DNA of 64,000 nucleotides from Magnaporthiopsis rhizophila (lineage: Eukaryota; Ascomycota; Sordariomycetes; Magnaporthales; Magnaporthaceae), in NCBI GenBank assembly GCA_003049465.1, contig PYSS01000010.1, forward strand, positions 310,001 through 374,000, given 5' to 3'. The number at the start of each line of letters is the position of its first letter. Position 1 is the stretch's first letter. Made by a program: the position numbers and the translations under genes. Below the pieces are notes generated by a model, which was not told the DNA's origin, did no database searches, and worked only from the letters and a program-made list of their open reading frames with translations. This document shows, piece after piece, positions 34,348 to 45,500 of the stretch.

Positions 34348-35934
34348 ATGCAGCTTGTTTCCTTTGCGGCCTTTCTGCTAGCCGCCGCCCTCCCAGTCAT
34401 CGCCAAGGTCATGCTGGGCGGCGGGCTCCGGTCACAGCTCCCCCTCCTCTCCTCAAGCGTCCGCCGCAGGCTGTCGCAACGCCGTGGTGCAGCGGATCAC
34501 AGAATCTGCCCGTCGCCTCTCGTGTGTCCCAAGACGCCCGTGATGCAGGCGGCGCCGGACCGCTCGCCATCTAGGTGTGCCACGCCGGCACTTAGCCAAT
34601 CCCCTGCCGTCCGCTTCAGGGAGCCGTTCGGCACTTCGTCTCCAGGTGATGACGACGACACTGATTATGCCAGGCCCGAGACGCCCTTCCAGACGCCTTA
34701 TCTGAGGCCGCAGAGCCCGAAATCCCGTCCCCAGACGAGCTCCAACTTCAGCGTTGACAACTCCATCTCTCGTGGCAGGCGCGTCAGCTACTGGGACAAC
34801 CCGTACTCGGACCCTTCATATACCGTAGCGGCGGCAGGAGGCTCTGGGAGGCGTTCCGTGCCGACCATCACCATCCTCGAAGTCCGCGACGGCGTTGTCG
34901 TCAGGCGCGAAGCCGAGGACGTCCTCGCCCAGGGGGACGCCCCAGCCCATCCAAGGTACCCGCGATCTCCATACCCCGCCAAGTGCCCTCCGTCCCCGTT
35001 CGCTCCTCAGTACCCCAAGTCCCCGTACCCTTCAAAGTACCCGCAGTCTCCCTACCCCGGCAACACGACGGACCAGGCGACCTTCCCTCCCTCGTCGCGT
35101 GAAGGCGTGCCCACCGATAGCCGCAACTCGCTCCTGGCGGTGACGGGCCAGGGCGCGGACCTGATCGAGCGGGCGGCGACGTGGGCGGCCGAGCGCGGCG
35201 TCGACACCAACGTCGGGCTCGAGGACTTCGAGGAGCGCTCGTACCTGGGCCGCGCCATCCGCAAGCTGCGGGGCACGAGCCGCCGCGAGAGGCAGGAGAG
35301 CGCGCGCGCCCACGTCGTGCGCGAGGCCCGCAAGAACTGGGCCGCCCGCTCGCTCGACGCAACCCACCACTGGGCCGCCAGGGGCCTCGACGGCACCCAC
35401 CACCTGGCCCACCGCGGCCTCGAGGGCGTCGAGGCCGTGGGCCGCGGCGCCGTTGATGGCTTGGATGCCGTGCGCAGGGGCGCTGCCGGGGCGCTGAGGC
35501 CGCGCAGCGAGAGCCGGTCCAGCCGCGAGGGGGAGTCGTTCCCTCGTGTCGAGAACGTTTCTTCTTCTTCTTCATCTTCTCCTTCGTCCTCGAGGCAAAG
35601 TTCGCCTTCCCCGCGCCGTCGCGTGCTCCACAAGGGCCCTCGCGTGCGGGATGCTGACGACGCCGACCTGACCTGCATGGCGGCCGAGGCCACGGTGGTG
35701 AGTGCGGCGGCCGACTCGGAGAAGCAGAGTGCCGGCAGGCGCTTCAGCCTTAGCGTCAAGTCCCTCAAGGGCCTGGGGCGGCGCACCCGCAGCGGCACCG
35801 ACAGCTCGACCCGCAGCAGCGCCTCGGATCCTGGCAGCAGGGCGAGGAGTGGCAGCGGCAGCGACGGCAGCGGCGACGAGCGCCCTGCCGTCAGCGCGAG
35901 GCGCGTCTCGCTGCCTTGGAACAGGATGAAATAA
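34348..35934 (+). CDS. Repeat-rich hypothetical protein with N-terminal hydrophobic signal, 528 aa
   Basis: Single exon, not assigned to a family. Residues 1-20 (MQLVSFAAFLLAAALPVIAK) form a signal peptide or signal anchor. Then follow: an Arg-rich stretch; a Pro/Ser region; a segment at about 205-245 of short imperfect repeats built on Y-P-x-S-P-Y-P; a stretch of tandem 10-12-residue units at about 340-385 with the core A-A-R-x-L-D-x-T-H-H, decaying into RGLEGVE and RGAVDGLD forms; a Ser run near 405; and a basic Ser/Arg tail. High third-position GC throughout and a TATA box support a real gene. The A/R/H/D/L repeats could form amphipathic helices. Most of the chain is predicted disordered by composition. 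Function unknown. Confidence 0.75.
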   Translation: MQLVSFAAFLLAAALPVIAKVMLGGGLRSQLPLLSSSVRRRLSQRRGAADHRICPSPLVCPKTPVMQAAPDRSPSRCATPALSQSPAVRFREPFGTSSPGDDDDTDYARPETPFQTPYLRPQSPKSRPQTSSNFSVDNSISRGRRVSYWDNPYSDPSYTVAAAGGSGRRSVPTITILEVRDGVVVRREAEDVLAQGDAPAHPRYPRSPYPAKCPPSPFAPQYPKSPYPSKYPQSPYPGNTTDQATFPPSSREGVPTDSRNSLLAVTGQGADLIERAATWAAERGVDTNVGLEDFEERSYLGRAIRKLRGTSRRERQESARAHVVREARKNWAARSLDATHHWAARGLDGTHHLAHRGLEGVEAVGRGAVDGLDAVRRGAAGALRPRSESRSSREGESFPRVENVSSSSSSSPSSSRQSSPSPRRRVLHKGPRVRDADDADLTCMAAEATVVSAAADSEKQSAGRRFSLSVKSLKGLGRRTRSGTDSSTRSSASDPGSRARSGSGSDGSGDERPAVSARRVSLPWNRMK

Positions 35935-36301
35935 GGCGGCAAGGTTGTTGGGGTCAAAGTGTCTCCATCTCCGTTGGGGTGTGACGATTCACCCAGCTTC
36001 AGCAATCTGTTGCGTATTCTCAGTCTTTACGTGGCTTGGCAAGCGCCATCATTACGAGCTTACACACGAACTTTCTTTATATGCATTTTCAGGGGCGACA
36101 GGGGCGTTATGGCGTGCTTGGGGTGTGCGGCGGATACCCACTTGGTCCTTCTTTAGTCTTTTTTTTTTTCCTATCGTTCCTCTTTCTTGTTTCCATTGTA
36201 TTCCATTACGTTTATTGACAGGTTTACATAGTCCTCAAGTTACTTTCCTTCCCAGACCACATTATCATCTTCACCGTGTGGTACTGCCCGACAAACACTA
36301 C
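35935..36301. other. Short intergenic region between convergent genes
   Basis: AT-richer 3' regions of two converging genes with a short T run; nothing else is seen. Confidence 0.6.
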
Positions 36302-37171
36302 CTACCTGCTCTGCCCAGCGAAGCCCCAGCACATGTCCTCGCCCACCCTGTCGCGGCCGTACGTCTTGGCCCAGTCGGGGAACCAGCCGTTGCCCGGCTG
36401 ACCGGGGCCGCAGTAGGCGTCGAGCAGGGCCGTGACGTAGTCGTACTCGTCGACGTCGCAGCCCTGCTTTCCCGTAAAGGCCGTGTTGCAGACGTAGACC
36501 TGCGACGTGCCCATCCTGAGCATCTGCGAGCTCCTGTACCTTATCTGGCCGGCCCCGCTGCAGAAGCCCTTGAGGGACTCGCGGCCCTTGCGCTCGTCCG
36601 ACGGCATGTAGGCCAGCAGCTTGCGCTCGCCCCGCGATCGGCACTGCAGCTTGACGGCGGGGAACGGTTTGGGCCACTGCCGCCCCGGCTCGTTCTCGGG
36701 CGGCGGCACCAGCGACTGGACCTTGCGTCCGTCGGCCGGCACTACCTCGTCGGCGTTGGGCTGCAACACGTCGTCCTGCTGCGGCTGCGGCTGCGGCTGC
36801 TCCTGCGTGTCCGGAATGAAGGCCCCCACGGCCGGGGCGGGGACGGGGATGGCGGTCTGCTGCGTGGCCGGGCCGAGGCCGATGTTGACGGCCGCCACCG
36901 TCACCGTCACGGTGGGAATGGGCGGCGCGGCGGCGGCGAGGATCTTGGCGTTGTGGTTGGGCTTGCTCGGCGTGCCGGCCATGGCCTCGGCCGCGTCCGC
37001 GTCGCGGTCCGCGAGTCTGGCGGCGAGGCCCGGCACAACGCGGTAGATTGTGTTGCCGCGCGGGCCTTGCATCACCTCGTACGCGCCGTCGGGGAGGTCG
37101 GCGGGGGTGCGCAGGGCCGCGCCTCCCTGGGCGAGGGAGAGCAGGGTGAGGAGAATGAGGGAGGGGAGCAT
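36302..37171 (-). CDS. Secreted six-cysteine protein A (unknown family), 289 aa
   Basis: Single exon, minus strand. The signal peptide is about 1-19 (LILLTLLSLAQGGA). A short LPDGAYEV motif follows, then a variable Pro/Ala/Gln-rich linker including a PQPQPQ run, and a C-terminal domain of about 120 residues with six cysteines. The spacing is C-x26-C-x23-C-N-x8-C-D-x14-C-G-P...GW...C. The neighbouring minus-strand gene at 37488-38339 repeats the same plan (DG-x-Y-x-V near the N-terminus, six cysteines with C-N, C-D and C-G-P at the same places), so the two look like divergent tandem paralogues. Disulfide-rich secreted proteins of this kind are often called effector-like, but I cannot assign a function. 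Confidence 0.78.
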   Translation of the reverse strand: MLPSLILLTLLSLAQGGAALRTPADLPDGAYEVMQGPRGNTIYRVVPGLAARLADRDADAAEAMAGTPSKPNHNAKILAAAAPPIPTVTVTVAAVNIGLGPATQQTAIPVPAPAVGAFIPDTQEQPQPQPQQDDVLQPNADEVVPADGRKVQSLVPPPENEPGRQWPKPFPAVKLQCRSRGERKLLAYMPSDERKGRESLKGFCSGAGQIRYRSSQMLRMGTSQVYVCNTAFTGKQGCDVDEYDYVTALLDAYCGPGQPGNGWFPDWAKTYGRDRVGEDMCWGFAGQSR

Positions 37172-37487
37172 GGTTGTGGTTGGCTGGCTCTTGTATTGGT
37201 CCCTGTGCAGGAAATGGGGTATTCCCTTGGAAGAGGACGCGCGCGGGAGGGATAGGAAAAACCGGGCAGGAGGTGATCTTTATGTCTACATGTCTACAAG
37301 GTGAGCCTTGGAAACAAGCGCTGGGAGCGTAGTCATCGACGTTTCTTTATCTACGGCAGATTTTCCATCGTTTTACCATGGCTTAGCCGTAACAGCGTTT
37401 TAGCTCGCATCGTAAGCTTGATTTGCCCCCTGTTTTTTTTTCCACCCCAACATGATCTCATCAAGAACCAAAAAACCGCATCATCCC
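37172..37487. other. Intergenic between the two six-cysteine genes
   Basis: Serves as promoter of six-cysteine gene A and 3' region of gene B. No coding sequence is seen. Confidence 0.6.
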
Positions 37488-38011
37488 TCAGTGGTGAGCC
37501 TCTCCGCAAAAAGTCTTTGTCTCATCGACCTCGTCGAGCCCAAACGACAGCGTGGTGAAGCCGACTTGAAAAGTGACCCAGCCGGGCCTGTCGGGCCCGC
37601 AGCGGCGCACGAGGCCGTGCTCGAACGAGCGGCGGTCAAAGTCGTCGCACCAGACGTCGGAAGTGGTGCTGAGGTGGGCAAAGTTGCAAAAGAAGGCGAC
37701 GATGCCTCCCCGCACCGAGTAGAAGTGGTGCCGCGGCTTGACGCGCGTGCGGGCGCCGCGGCTGCGGTCGCACTGCGCGTCCAGCGCCGCGAACGCCGCC
37801 GCCACGTCGCTGCGGTTGAGCGGCGCCGGGTGCGGCTGCTTGCACTCCCACTTGCCCTCCGTGTCCATGGTGCGCCAGTAGATGCCCCGCGTCCAGTCGA
37901 AGGTTGGGGGCGCGTCGGCGATGGACTTGTTGGCTGTCGTGTCGGTGACTACTGGAGGTGGCGATGGTGTTGCTTCGGAGGGCGGCCGGCAGCTGTCGGT
38001 GGCGTTGATGG

Positions 38012-38048
<37 letters not shown>

Positions 38049-38339
38049 GCTGTTGCAGCCGCCACTGGGCTCGGCCGTCGTCGTGCCCGTGTCTGTGGCG
38101 AGAGTTGATGACGGCTCGATTTCCGCCCGCTTGTGAGATGGGTCTTTGCCGCGGTGCTGCCGCGCGAGCAGTCGGACTCTGGGAAAGGTCGTGCTGGGGT
38201 TGTCCAGTCTGCGGTGCTCTCCCATGCCGTGGCGGTCGACGGATACCTGGTACACGCCATCGGCAGCTCCTGGGGCCAGCCGGAAGCCCCTGGCTACGGA
38301 GAGTGCCAGGGGTAGAGACGATAGGAGTTCGAGGCGCAT
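37488..38339 (-). CDS. Secreted six-cysteine protein B (paralogue of A) with poly-Asn tract, 283 aa
   Basis: Single exon. The ATG at 38339 gives a signal peptide (MRLELLSSLPLALSVARG); a longer frame upstream would bury it. After an ADGVYQV motif comes a Ser/Thr-rich linker with a run of about 12 Asn encoded by AAC repeats, then a C-terminal domain with six cysteines spaced C-x23-C-x27-C-N-x11-C-D-x14-C-G-P...GW...C, closely matching gene A. The domain also holds FDWTRGIYWRTM before the first cysteine and ends FCGEAHH. Overall identity between A and B is low outside these positions, which implies an old duplication or strong diversification. Extracellular; function unknown. Confidence 0.75.
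38011..38049. repeat. (GTT/AAC)n trinucleotide repeat, coding
   Basis: An in-frame AAC repeat on the minus strand encodes most of the Asn tract of six-cysteine protein B. It is likely polymorphic in length. Confidence 0.9.
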
Positions 38340-38822
38340 CGTGTTGTGGGAGGTAGTTGTTGTCGGGTGTGGGTGGGCAGGTAGGTGTTGGAGAAGGATG
38401 GGCGCGGGATGCATGGCGATGCTGGTGTCTCGCACCGGGGAAGACACATGGGTTTATTACAGGCAGTCATCGCAGCACCGTCTCTTTCCCTGACGGCTGC
38501 ACAGCCGGGTGGTGTAGCTGTAGTGTCACTGATTTTATGGGTGCAAGGATGGTACCAAAAAGTATTCTTTTAATGATCTTGACACCCTCACAATCCTACA
38601 GATCCTTTAGGCTTCTAGCTGCTGTGTCACGACGCAGAAACCGCGGCAGAGTCGGCGACATGATATATGAGCGTTTTCTATCTGTTAAAAAGGCACATCC
38701 ACGGGGACATGAGCATATCTCGTCAAGGTTTTTTTTTTCGGAACGAGCATTAGCAGCAACACTCTTCGAGGCCGTCTCCGCCTGTGAGCCGAGGAGTCCG
38801 AAGGAAAAATAGATTTGAACTG
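38340..38822. other. Intergenic, promoter side of six-cysteine gene B
   Basis: No coding domain is visible; a short T run lies at about 38729-38737. Confidence 0.6.
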
Positions 38823-39584
38823 TCAAAAGTCGGCATAAAATACAGGACGAAGGTCCACCTCCCACCGACCCCAAGGCTCGGCGCCCTCAGGGGCACCCTC
38901 CCCCGAGCAGCTGGTGACGACCTGGTCGTTTTCCTTAGAAAACCCACCCAAGACGACATTCCCATCTGAGTCGAGGATCCTCACGCCCTCCAGCCCGTCC
39001 CCGTTCCGGCCGTTGGACCAGATGACCCGAAAAGGGACGATTTCACCCGCCGCGACCTCGAACCTGTACTCGTCGTCCCTCCGCCCGTCCCGTGCCGCCG
39101 CTGCCCCGCTGTTGGTCCTGTAATCTGCGTTCGCGACGCTGTATGCGCCTTTCGCCTTGTCGCCGTGCCAGAAGACCAGGGTGTCGCCGACGGCGCCCGT
39201 GACGCGCAGCCTGAACACGCCGTCCTTGGACGGGCGGAGGTAGCCCCGGTGGTTGACGAGCGTGTTGCCGCCCGTCGGCCGGGCGCGGCCGTAGACGCTG
39301 CGGCTGGTCGAGGGGCTTTGTAGTTGCGGAACGAAGAGTCTGGAAGTTACGCCGTGGCGAGCGGGAGCTCGGAGCGGGAGGAGGAAGCGCAGGTCTAGGT
39401 GGTTGATGTCCGAGGTGCCTGCCTTGTGGAGCATCTCGCTCTCGCTGCAGAGGTCACAGTATCGGTAGGCCGCCCACTCGACGCCCGGAGTGCAGGTGAA
39501 CTTGTGAGGCGGAGCGGTGGTGGTTGGGGCGGCGAGGATGGTGCCGGTAAAGGCGAGGGCGACGACGGAAAATGATGCCTTCAT
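38823..39584 (-). CDS. Secreted GLEYA-like lectin-domain protein, 253 aa
   Basis: Single exon; the ATG at 39584 starts a signal peptide (MKASFSVVALAFTGTILA). The mature part matches the order of blocks in GLEYA (PA14-related) adhesin domains: CTPGVEWAAY at 31-40; an SVYGRARPTG segment; then VNHRGYLRPSKDGVF at about 110-124; LVFWHGDKAKGAYS (the position of the FLW-G-x-A-Y-x-G block); and the GEIVPFRVIWSNGRNGDG segment followed by LEGVRILDSDG. Two cysteines near 43-46 and one near 230 could pair. It lacks the long Ser/Thr stalk of flocculin-type adhesins, so it is a compact secreted lectin-like domain. Sugar specificity cannot be read. It stands third in a minus-strand run of secreted-protein genes. 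Confidence 0.78.
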   Translation of the reverse strand: MKASFSVVALAFTGTILAAPTTTAPPHKFTCTPGVEWAAYRYCDLCSESEMLHKAGTSDINHLDLRFLLPLRAPARHGVTSRLFVPQLQSPSTSRSVYGRARPTGGNTLVNHRGYLRPSKDGVFRLRVTGAVGDTLVFWHGDKAKGAYSVANADYRTNSGAAAARDGRRDDEYRFEVAAGEIVPFRVIWSNGRNGDGLEGVRILDSDGNVVLGGFSKENDQVVTSCSGEGAPEGAEPWGRWEVDLRPVFYADF

Positions 39585-42500
39585 GTTGGCGAGTATAGAG
39601 ATTAAGCGAGGTAGATGTTTGGGATTAGACCAAGCTGTATTGCAAACAAGGGATGCCGCTGCCGAAAGCACCGCGGGCATGTGAAGGAGAGTCTAAGGTG
39701 AGAGCCCGGCAAGATTGATCACGCAGCCATGGCACTGCGTTGAGAGCGTCGAGGCTAGGGATGCGGCATGTGGCTTTATATCTAGTCCGGCGCCTCGGCG
39801 GCCACCAGCGTGAATAGCTCCATGGGCTGCCGTGTGGAGGGGCGCCACTAGCCGAGTGATGGAGAGTTCAGCTAGCCGTCCGTGCAAAGTCGGTGCATGT
39901 GTGACGTGATATTGCCCCAGATCAATAGCCACCGTGGTCAAAAAACGCCAGTATAACAGAAAAGGCAAAGGCGTGTGGAGCAGCTGCCCCAAAATGGTAG
40001 TGGCGCGAGAACGTTTGCTTCCTTGGGAAGAAGGTCCCGGACAACCAAAGGACCTAGAACCCGACGGCTGATTTCTGGTCCATGCAGGGTTGGTGGCGTT
40101 GCTGGTTCTACTCTCTCTCTCCACTGCACGGGCCCCTAGCATGTTTGGTCAACACAGACCGTTGACCTAGAGTCGGAAGTGCTTGGGCCGTATTAGGTGG
40201 ACCAGTTCGTGCTCGCGCGCTCGCGTGGCTGGTCTTGCTGCCGCCCGGGATTGCGAGTCCGCCGATCAGGAGTAGCAGCAGCTGGCTACTAGGCAGAGTG
40301 TCTGACATTGTCCTAAAACGGCCACGATCCCAGCTAAACAAGGCGCCCGTTTAACCGTCGGCAGCTGCCGCCACTGCTACTTCAGCCGTCTGGTCCGATA
40401 TTTGCACGCTGATGAGGGGCGCCGCCAGAGACCTCACTGATCCCCTCGAGACGACCACCGCCAAGACTAGGCTGTAAGCGGTAAAGCGGTCACAGCGCCA
40501 GCCCAAGTTCTCGGCGCGACGGGGCGCGCCGCTGCTGCACGACAGGCTGAGCGCAATTCCGAGGATGGGGAAGACGACTAGTACATGAGGGTCTGGTGTA
40601 ATTAACGGTCGCAGATACAGCAGCCCCCTGCGCCGCGCCGTGTGCTCCGCCTCAGCCTCGCGTCTCTTCTACATCAGCCAGCGCGGCGAGTCCCATGGCA
40701 GGACGAACGTCCCACCAGGCAGTGGAGTGGTCTAGAGGCCTCTTGAGGGATAAGTCCGGATCGCTTCATGGCTGCTGGCACGCTGAACGGCTTGGACGGA
40801 GTGGAGAAGAGACGGGAAACTGTCTGTTCGTGATGGAGCGCCAGATATATAAGGGAAAAGGGGGCCAGGTTGGAGACATATATGATTTCCCATCACCTCA
40901 GCAGTGAGCTCAAACAAGGGCTGCACCGATCGTTCCCGTGCGGGGAAGGAGGTGCTCGCGCTGGAATCCTGGTATGATTCCATGCTCGCAGTCGGGGATC
41001 CTTCGGTTCGTGCCATTTCTTTTTTTGTGTTCGCTTTGGAACGCTAAATATACCACCCATCGGGTCATTTCTCGCTTGACACCAACGGCGTCGCTGCTGC
41101 AGAGCGGCTACATCCCGTGAACTTGCTCTGCACACGAGAGTCTCCGGTCAGAACACGTACTGTTGTTGCCACCCGAGTACGCATCGCCGAACGGTGCTGC
41201 CGTCGCCCTGGACTTCCGCCACCCTTATCTGTCAGACATTGACCAGGCACTCCCACCCCGCCACGGGGCATTACAAGTATACGGTATGCTCCTGATAGTA
41301 ATGCCGGCTTTGTCTCTCTATCGGTGCACACCTTGTCGTCTGGCTTCTTTTCGGCCTCCAGCCGGCCTCCGAGGAATTCGTCGACGGTGAATGGGCATCA
41401 ATTGCCGACGGACGTTCTCATATAAGATCTCTCTGTCTCTGCCGCCGGCAGCTACACCATGTGCCAGAGTTGGGCATGCCCCCTGGCTGCGTTTGTGTTC
41501 CTGCACGAGTTGACAGAACAGACAAGGGCCGCCATCCGCGCATCCGGGGCCCGGGATACGCGCAGATCACCGGTTCCCGCGCTCTACCACGATGGATGAT
41601 CTCGAAGATGACGCTGCTACCTTTTGCACTTGCCAGCAAGGCTTTTTGACAGTTCCACAACCGTGGAAGATACCCTCAGTCCCACTGCGAATGGGCCACC
41701 GGGCCGGACCCCATCAAGGTCAGCCGGAGCTTTCCGTCCGCTACAGCCAGACGACATTCGGCCCTCCTCAGCAATCACCCCCACATGCGGTGGTGATGAT
41801 TAGCATGCCAGGGGTCCACGCGAACGCCCACTATGGGGCACCACGGGGCATCATGGGGCGGCCAAACACCTTGTTGGGCCCCGTTGTCCCCGCCCGCCTG
41901 CTGATGCAATGCCAGTGGGGAGCCAGTTGATCATTATGAGCTTGTCCCATGTTACCGTGTGGGCCACTGTCACGGTCTCATGGGCAAGGGCACTGCGCAC
42001 AGGGTCAAGCTTCTCGTGTAAAGAGCACAGCGTATGAACACCCCCACCCCTCGCCACCAACCAAATTCCAAGTGCGTCCATATCCCGCACCTGCCATCCT
42101 TGACCTATGCAGGTACAAAACTCTGTTCCTGGGGCGCAACGACTGCATAGGTAGGGCCCTGAAGAAGACCGGCCGTCTCTTGCCTCCTGCTCCACTCGGC
42201 TCGTGTGGCCTTGGTCCCGCCATAGTGGAGTGTGCGCGCGCACTATGCGGGCCGACAGCTTGGCGACGGGTCACGTTTGCGAAGAGACGGCGGCAGTTTT
42301 TGATGGAGCGCTCCGGCCTCCGCGAAGCCGCATACTGGGCCCACTACGGACGCCTCCATCCCTCGGCGGGGACCAGCTCCGCCAAAACAACAAGCGCGCG
42401 GGGGATATGATATCGATGGGTCTCGGCTCGGGCGTAGACAGCGAGCTGCCGCCCCGAGATGTGAGGGCGCGCCACCGAGTGCGGAAACTGGTCAAGGTCG

Positions 42501-45500
42501 GGAAACACGACATTGTCAGCGACGGGGAGGCTGAGTATGCGTCCTCTTTGCCGAGAACTGCGGCTGCTCAACAGGGAACCGTAATTTGCGATGTGAAAGG
42601 AGTGGATGCTCGAGACTCACATCGGCGCGTCCATATCCATAATGTGGAGGGTCGGAATGCCGCCAGCTCCAGCCGGGTTCCTCCAAAGTCCACCCGCGGT
42701 TTGTACACGCCAGGCTGCCGCGGGGGCGAGAGCGATGTCAAGGCCTTCGTGAGGGATCTGGAAAGGGGCCTATGGGGTGTCGAGGCGGCCGGTGGTGCGC
42801 AAAGAAGCCGGTGAGATGGGCGCCCCAGGGGCATCTTCCGATGAGGACCTTGCCCGCATGCCCGAAGAGCGGCGAGACGGCGGCGTAGAGCACAAGGTCA
42901 AGGGGATGTGGGACAGGGAACATGGAACGTGGAACCTGGCACCGCGCCGCCACCGCACTGGGAGTTAAGCTTCGTCCTCCTCAACTCTTTGCCATGCGCG
43001 TTGGCCCTGCCGGGCTGAGCCAGCAACGCATGCGTCAGCACTTCCGGCGAGTTTGTCGACACGGGGCCCGCGTCCGACATCGGCGTCCTGCCCGAGAGAC
43101 CAAACCACGACGCCTCGGACGGCGACCCCGATGGGCTTCGAGACACTGCTCCCAGGAGCAATATATGCTGGAATCGACGGGGCTGGCTAGCCACATGAAG
43201 AACAAGACGATCCCTTGGCTCCAGCAACGCGTCGGAGAACGGGGCGCGGTCGGTGTGTGAGTGAGCGCTAGACCTCCAGACCAGCATCGAGCTACTCACC
43301 TAGCGGGATCAGTTAAGGTGTTTCGGACTTGACATGTCGACCCAATGATGGAGGCGCAGAGCCATGGGGGCGGAGGACAAGGGCAAGCTCGATGCCCCAG
43401 GCTGTTTGCCAAGGAGATGTGGCGACTAAAGCACCAGGTACTACCAACCAGCCCCGATCGACCGGCATGGGAAAACGGATTCCCGGGCGGCAGTTGTTCA
43501 TATGGAAGGTGGCGCAAACTCGTGGAAAAACATTGCGGCGGGATTCGGAAAGTGGCGAGAGTTTCGATCTCGATGGTCGAATTCGCCTTCACACAAATCC
43601 GACAGTGCGGGGAAGTTGCCATGTCGCACCGTCTCGCCCATCCGTCCCATTCGTTTTCTCCCATTAGCAAATAAGCGAAAAGAAATGCAACAATCATGGG
43701 CTCTCGCACCAAACCGGTTTATTTTTAGGAACTATAGAGTACGCGATGCCGCTGCGCCAACAGTCCTGGCAGCTTTGATGGCCTCAGAAAGCGCAAGAAC
43801 CAGTCCGGAAACCGGAAGGGCGGTTCACTCCGATCACGAACCAACCAAAAGCGATACGCACGCGTATCAAGCTCTTTATAGAAGACAATAGCCAGGCAAG
43901 TCCCAACGCCAAGATCTCCAGCCTGGTATGCTTATCAGATCCTCCTTTTTCCCGTAACTTGTTTTTGTGCAGCGGATGCCACCACTGCTATTTGTGTTTG
44001 TCTTTCCCAGTCTTCCGAAGGAGGCTCTTCTTCTGAGATGGCAGCGAATTCCGCGATACAGAGTCGTCTCTATACTAATCACGCTTCTGATGATGCCTGA
44101 CGACGCGAGCAACGGCGCCTTGGCATCACACAAAAGCCCTACCGTAGCAAGACTTGTGATTTCCCGGCTTGTATCTGTTGGTAGTGGGCCGAACTTGCCA
44201 CCAGCCACAAAATGTCGCGGTCGGCCGCTTTGGAAGGCCTTCTCGGGAGGGCCTGGCAGAGGCAGTCTTTCTTTGTCGAGACGTTGGAGGAAGGAAGGGA
44301 TCCTTGTCGAGATAGCTTGCTACGCGTTAGCCGTCTGGGTAATGAGAAATTACACAAGTAGCAACAGCGAGCTGCTCGAGCGTCAGCTCTAAAAACGCTG
44401 GACGGAGTAACAACAGGAGAGCCGGAGAGGTCGAAAGGCTGGGAGCCTAGGAAAGGGAGGAGACGCGCCATCGAGCAGCACAGGCGTCTCCTGCGTGAGC
44501 ACATGCCGGCCCTCTCCGGCGGAGTATCCTCTCCGCAGCGCGTAGTTTCGGCCAATGATCGGCTGGGGAGGGGTGGCAAAAAGTCCCAGAGACTGGTGGC
44601 CGAGGTCTCGCGTCGACAAGGGATGGGCTGACGAGCGGCCGGGGTGGCCAGGAGCAGACGTGGAAGCAGGGCTCGGCTGAGGCCGGAACAGCCGTCCTTT
44701 TGTTTTTCCACGAAGAAGGGATGCAGATGGGCGCATAAAGTAACATTGCCATTGTTTGGGCCGCGTCATTCTCCCAGGAGATTTTTTTTTTTTTTTTCTC
44801 CCGCTTGATGCCCCGTGCTGTTGGCTGAGACGGCAAGTTTCCAGTGAGCGAGGCACCGAGGGCAAGCCACGGCCCCGTCATTTTAGGTGGGCCCCTGTAC
44901 TGTAAGCCCAGCATCGAGATGCTAAAACAGAGGGCTGCCCGTCGAGGTTTGGTAGTGTTTGCGAGTGGCGAATCACTCCCCAAATAATGCCACACGGGCT
45001 ACAGTCCACTGTCCACTTGCCGCCGCCCACGAGTCCACGAGACATTCATGTCTGCCACACCTGCCGGTTTTCAACGCGCCCAGGCAACCATGGTCATCGA
45101 TCCCCTCAAAAGCAACCCACGTTTGGGCAGAGTCGCCTGTGCTGCTGCCCGGGAGGACGAGGGATGGATGAATGGGAAAAGGGCGCCTGATCTGATGGGG
45201 AAGTCGAGTCGACAGGTTCGCAGAAGGTGCCTCGTCTTTGCACGTGTATGCCCCTCGGAGAAACGAATCTCGTGCCCTTCTTTTTTTTTCCCCGGGGCAG
45301 GGCAGGCAAACAGCAAGCCATCGAGATCCGCTACGTCCGTTAACCCTTTTCTTCGCAGCGCACGACGACAGCGGCGTGACCTGCAGCCCGCGACCAAAAG
45401 TGCTGCCTTGGCCTCCCTGCCTCCCTTTGCCTGACCCAGGCGCCCACCGATTGGGACCCTGTTCCCAACCCCGCTCAATCGCCGATGGCCTGGGGATTCC

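Noticed and set aside
42203..42814. 204-codon ORF in the gene-poor stretch
   Set aside because: No motif, low hydrophobic-core content and no convincing start context.
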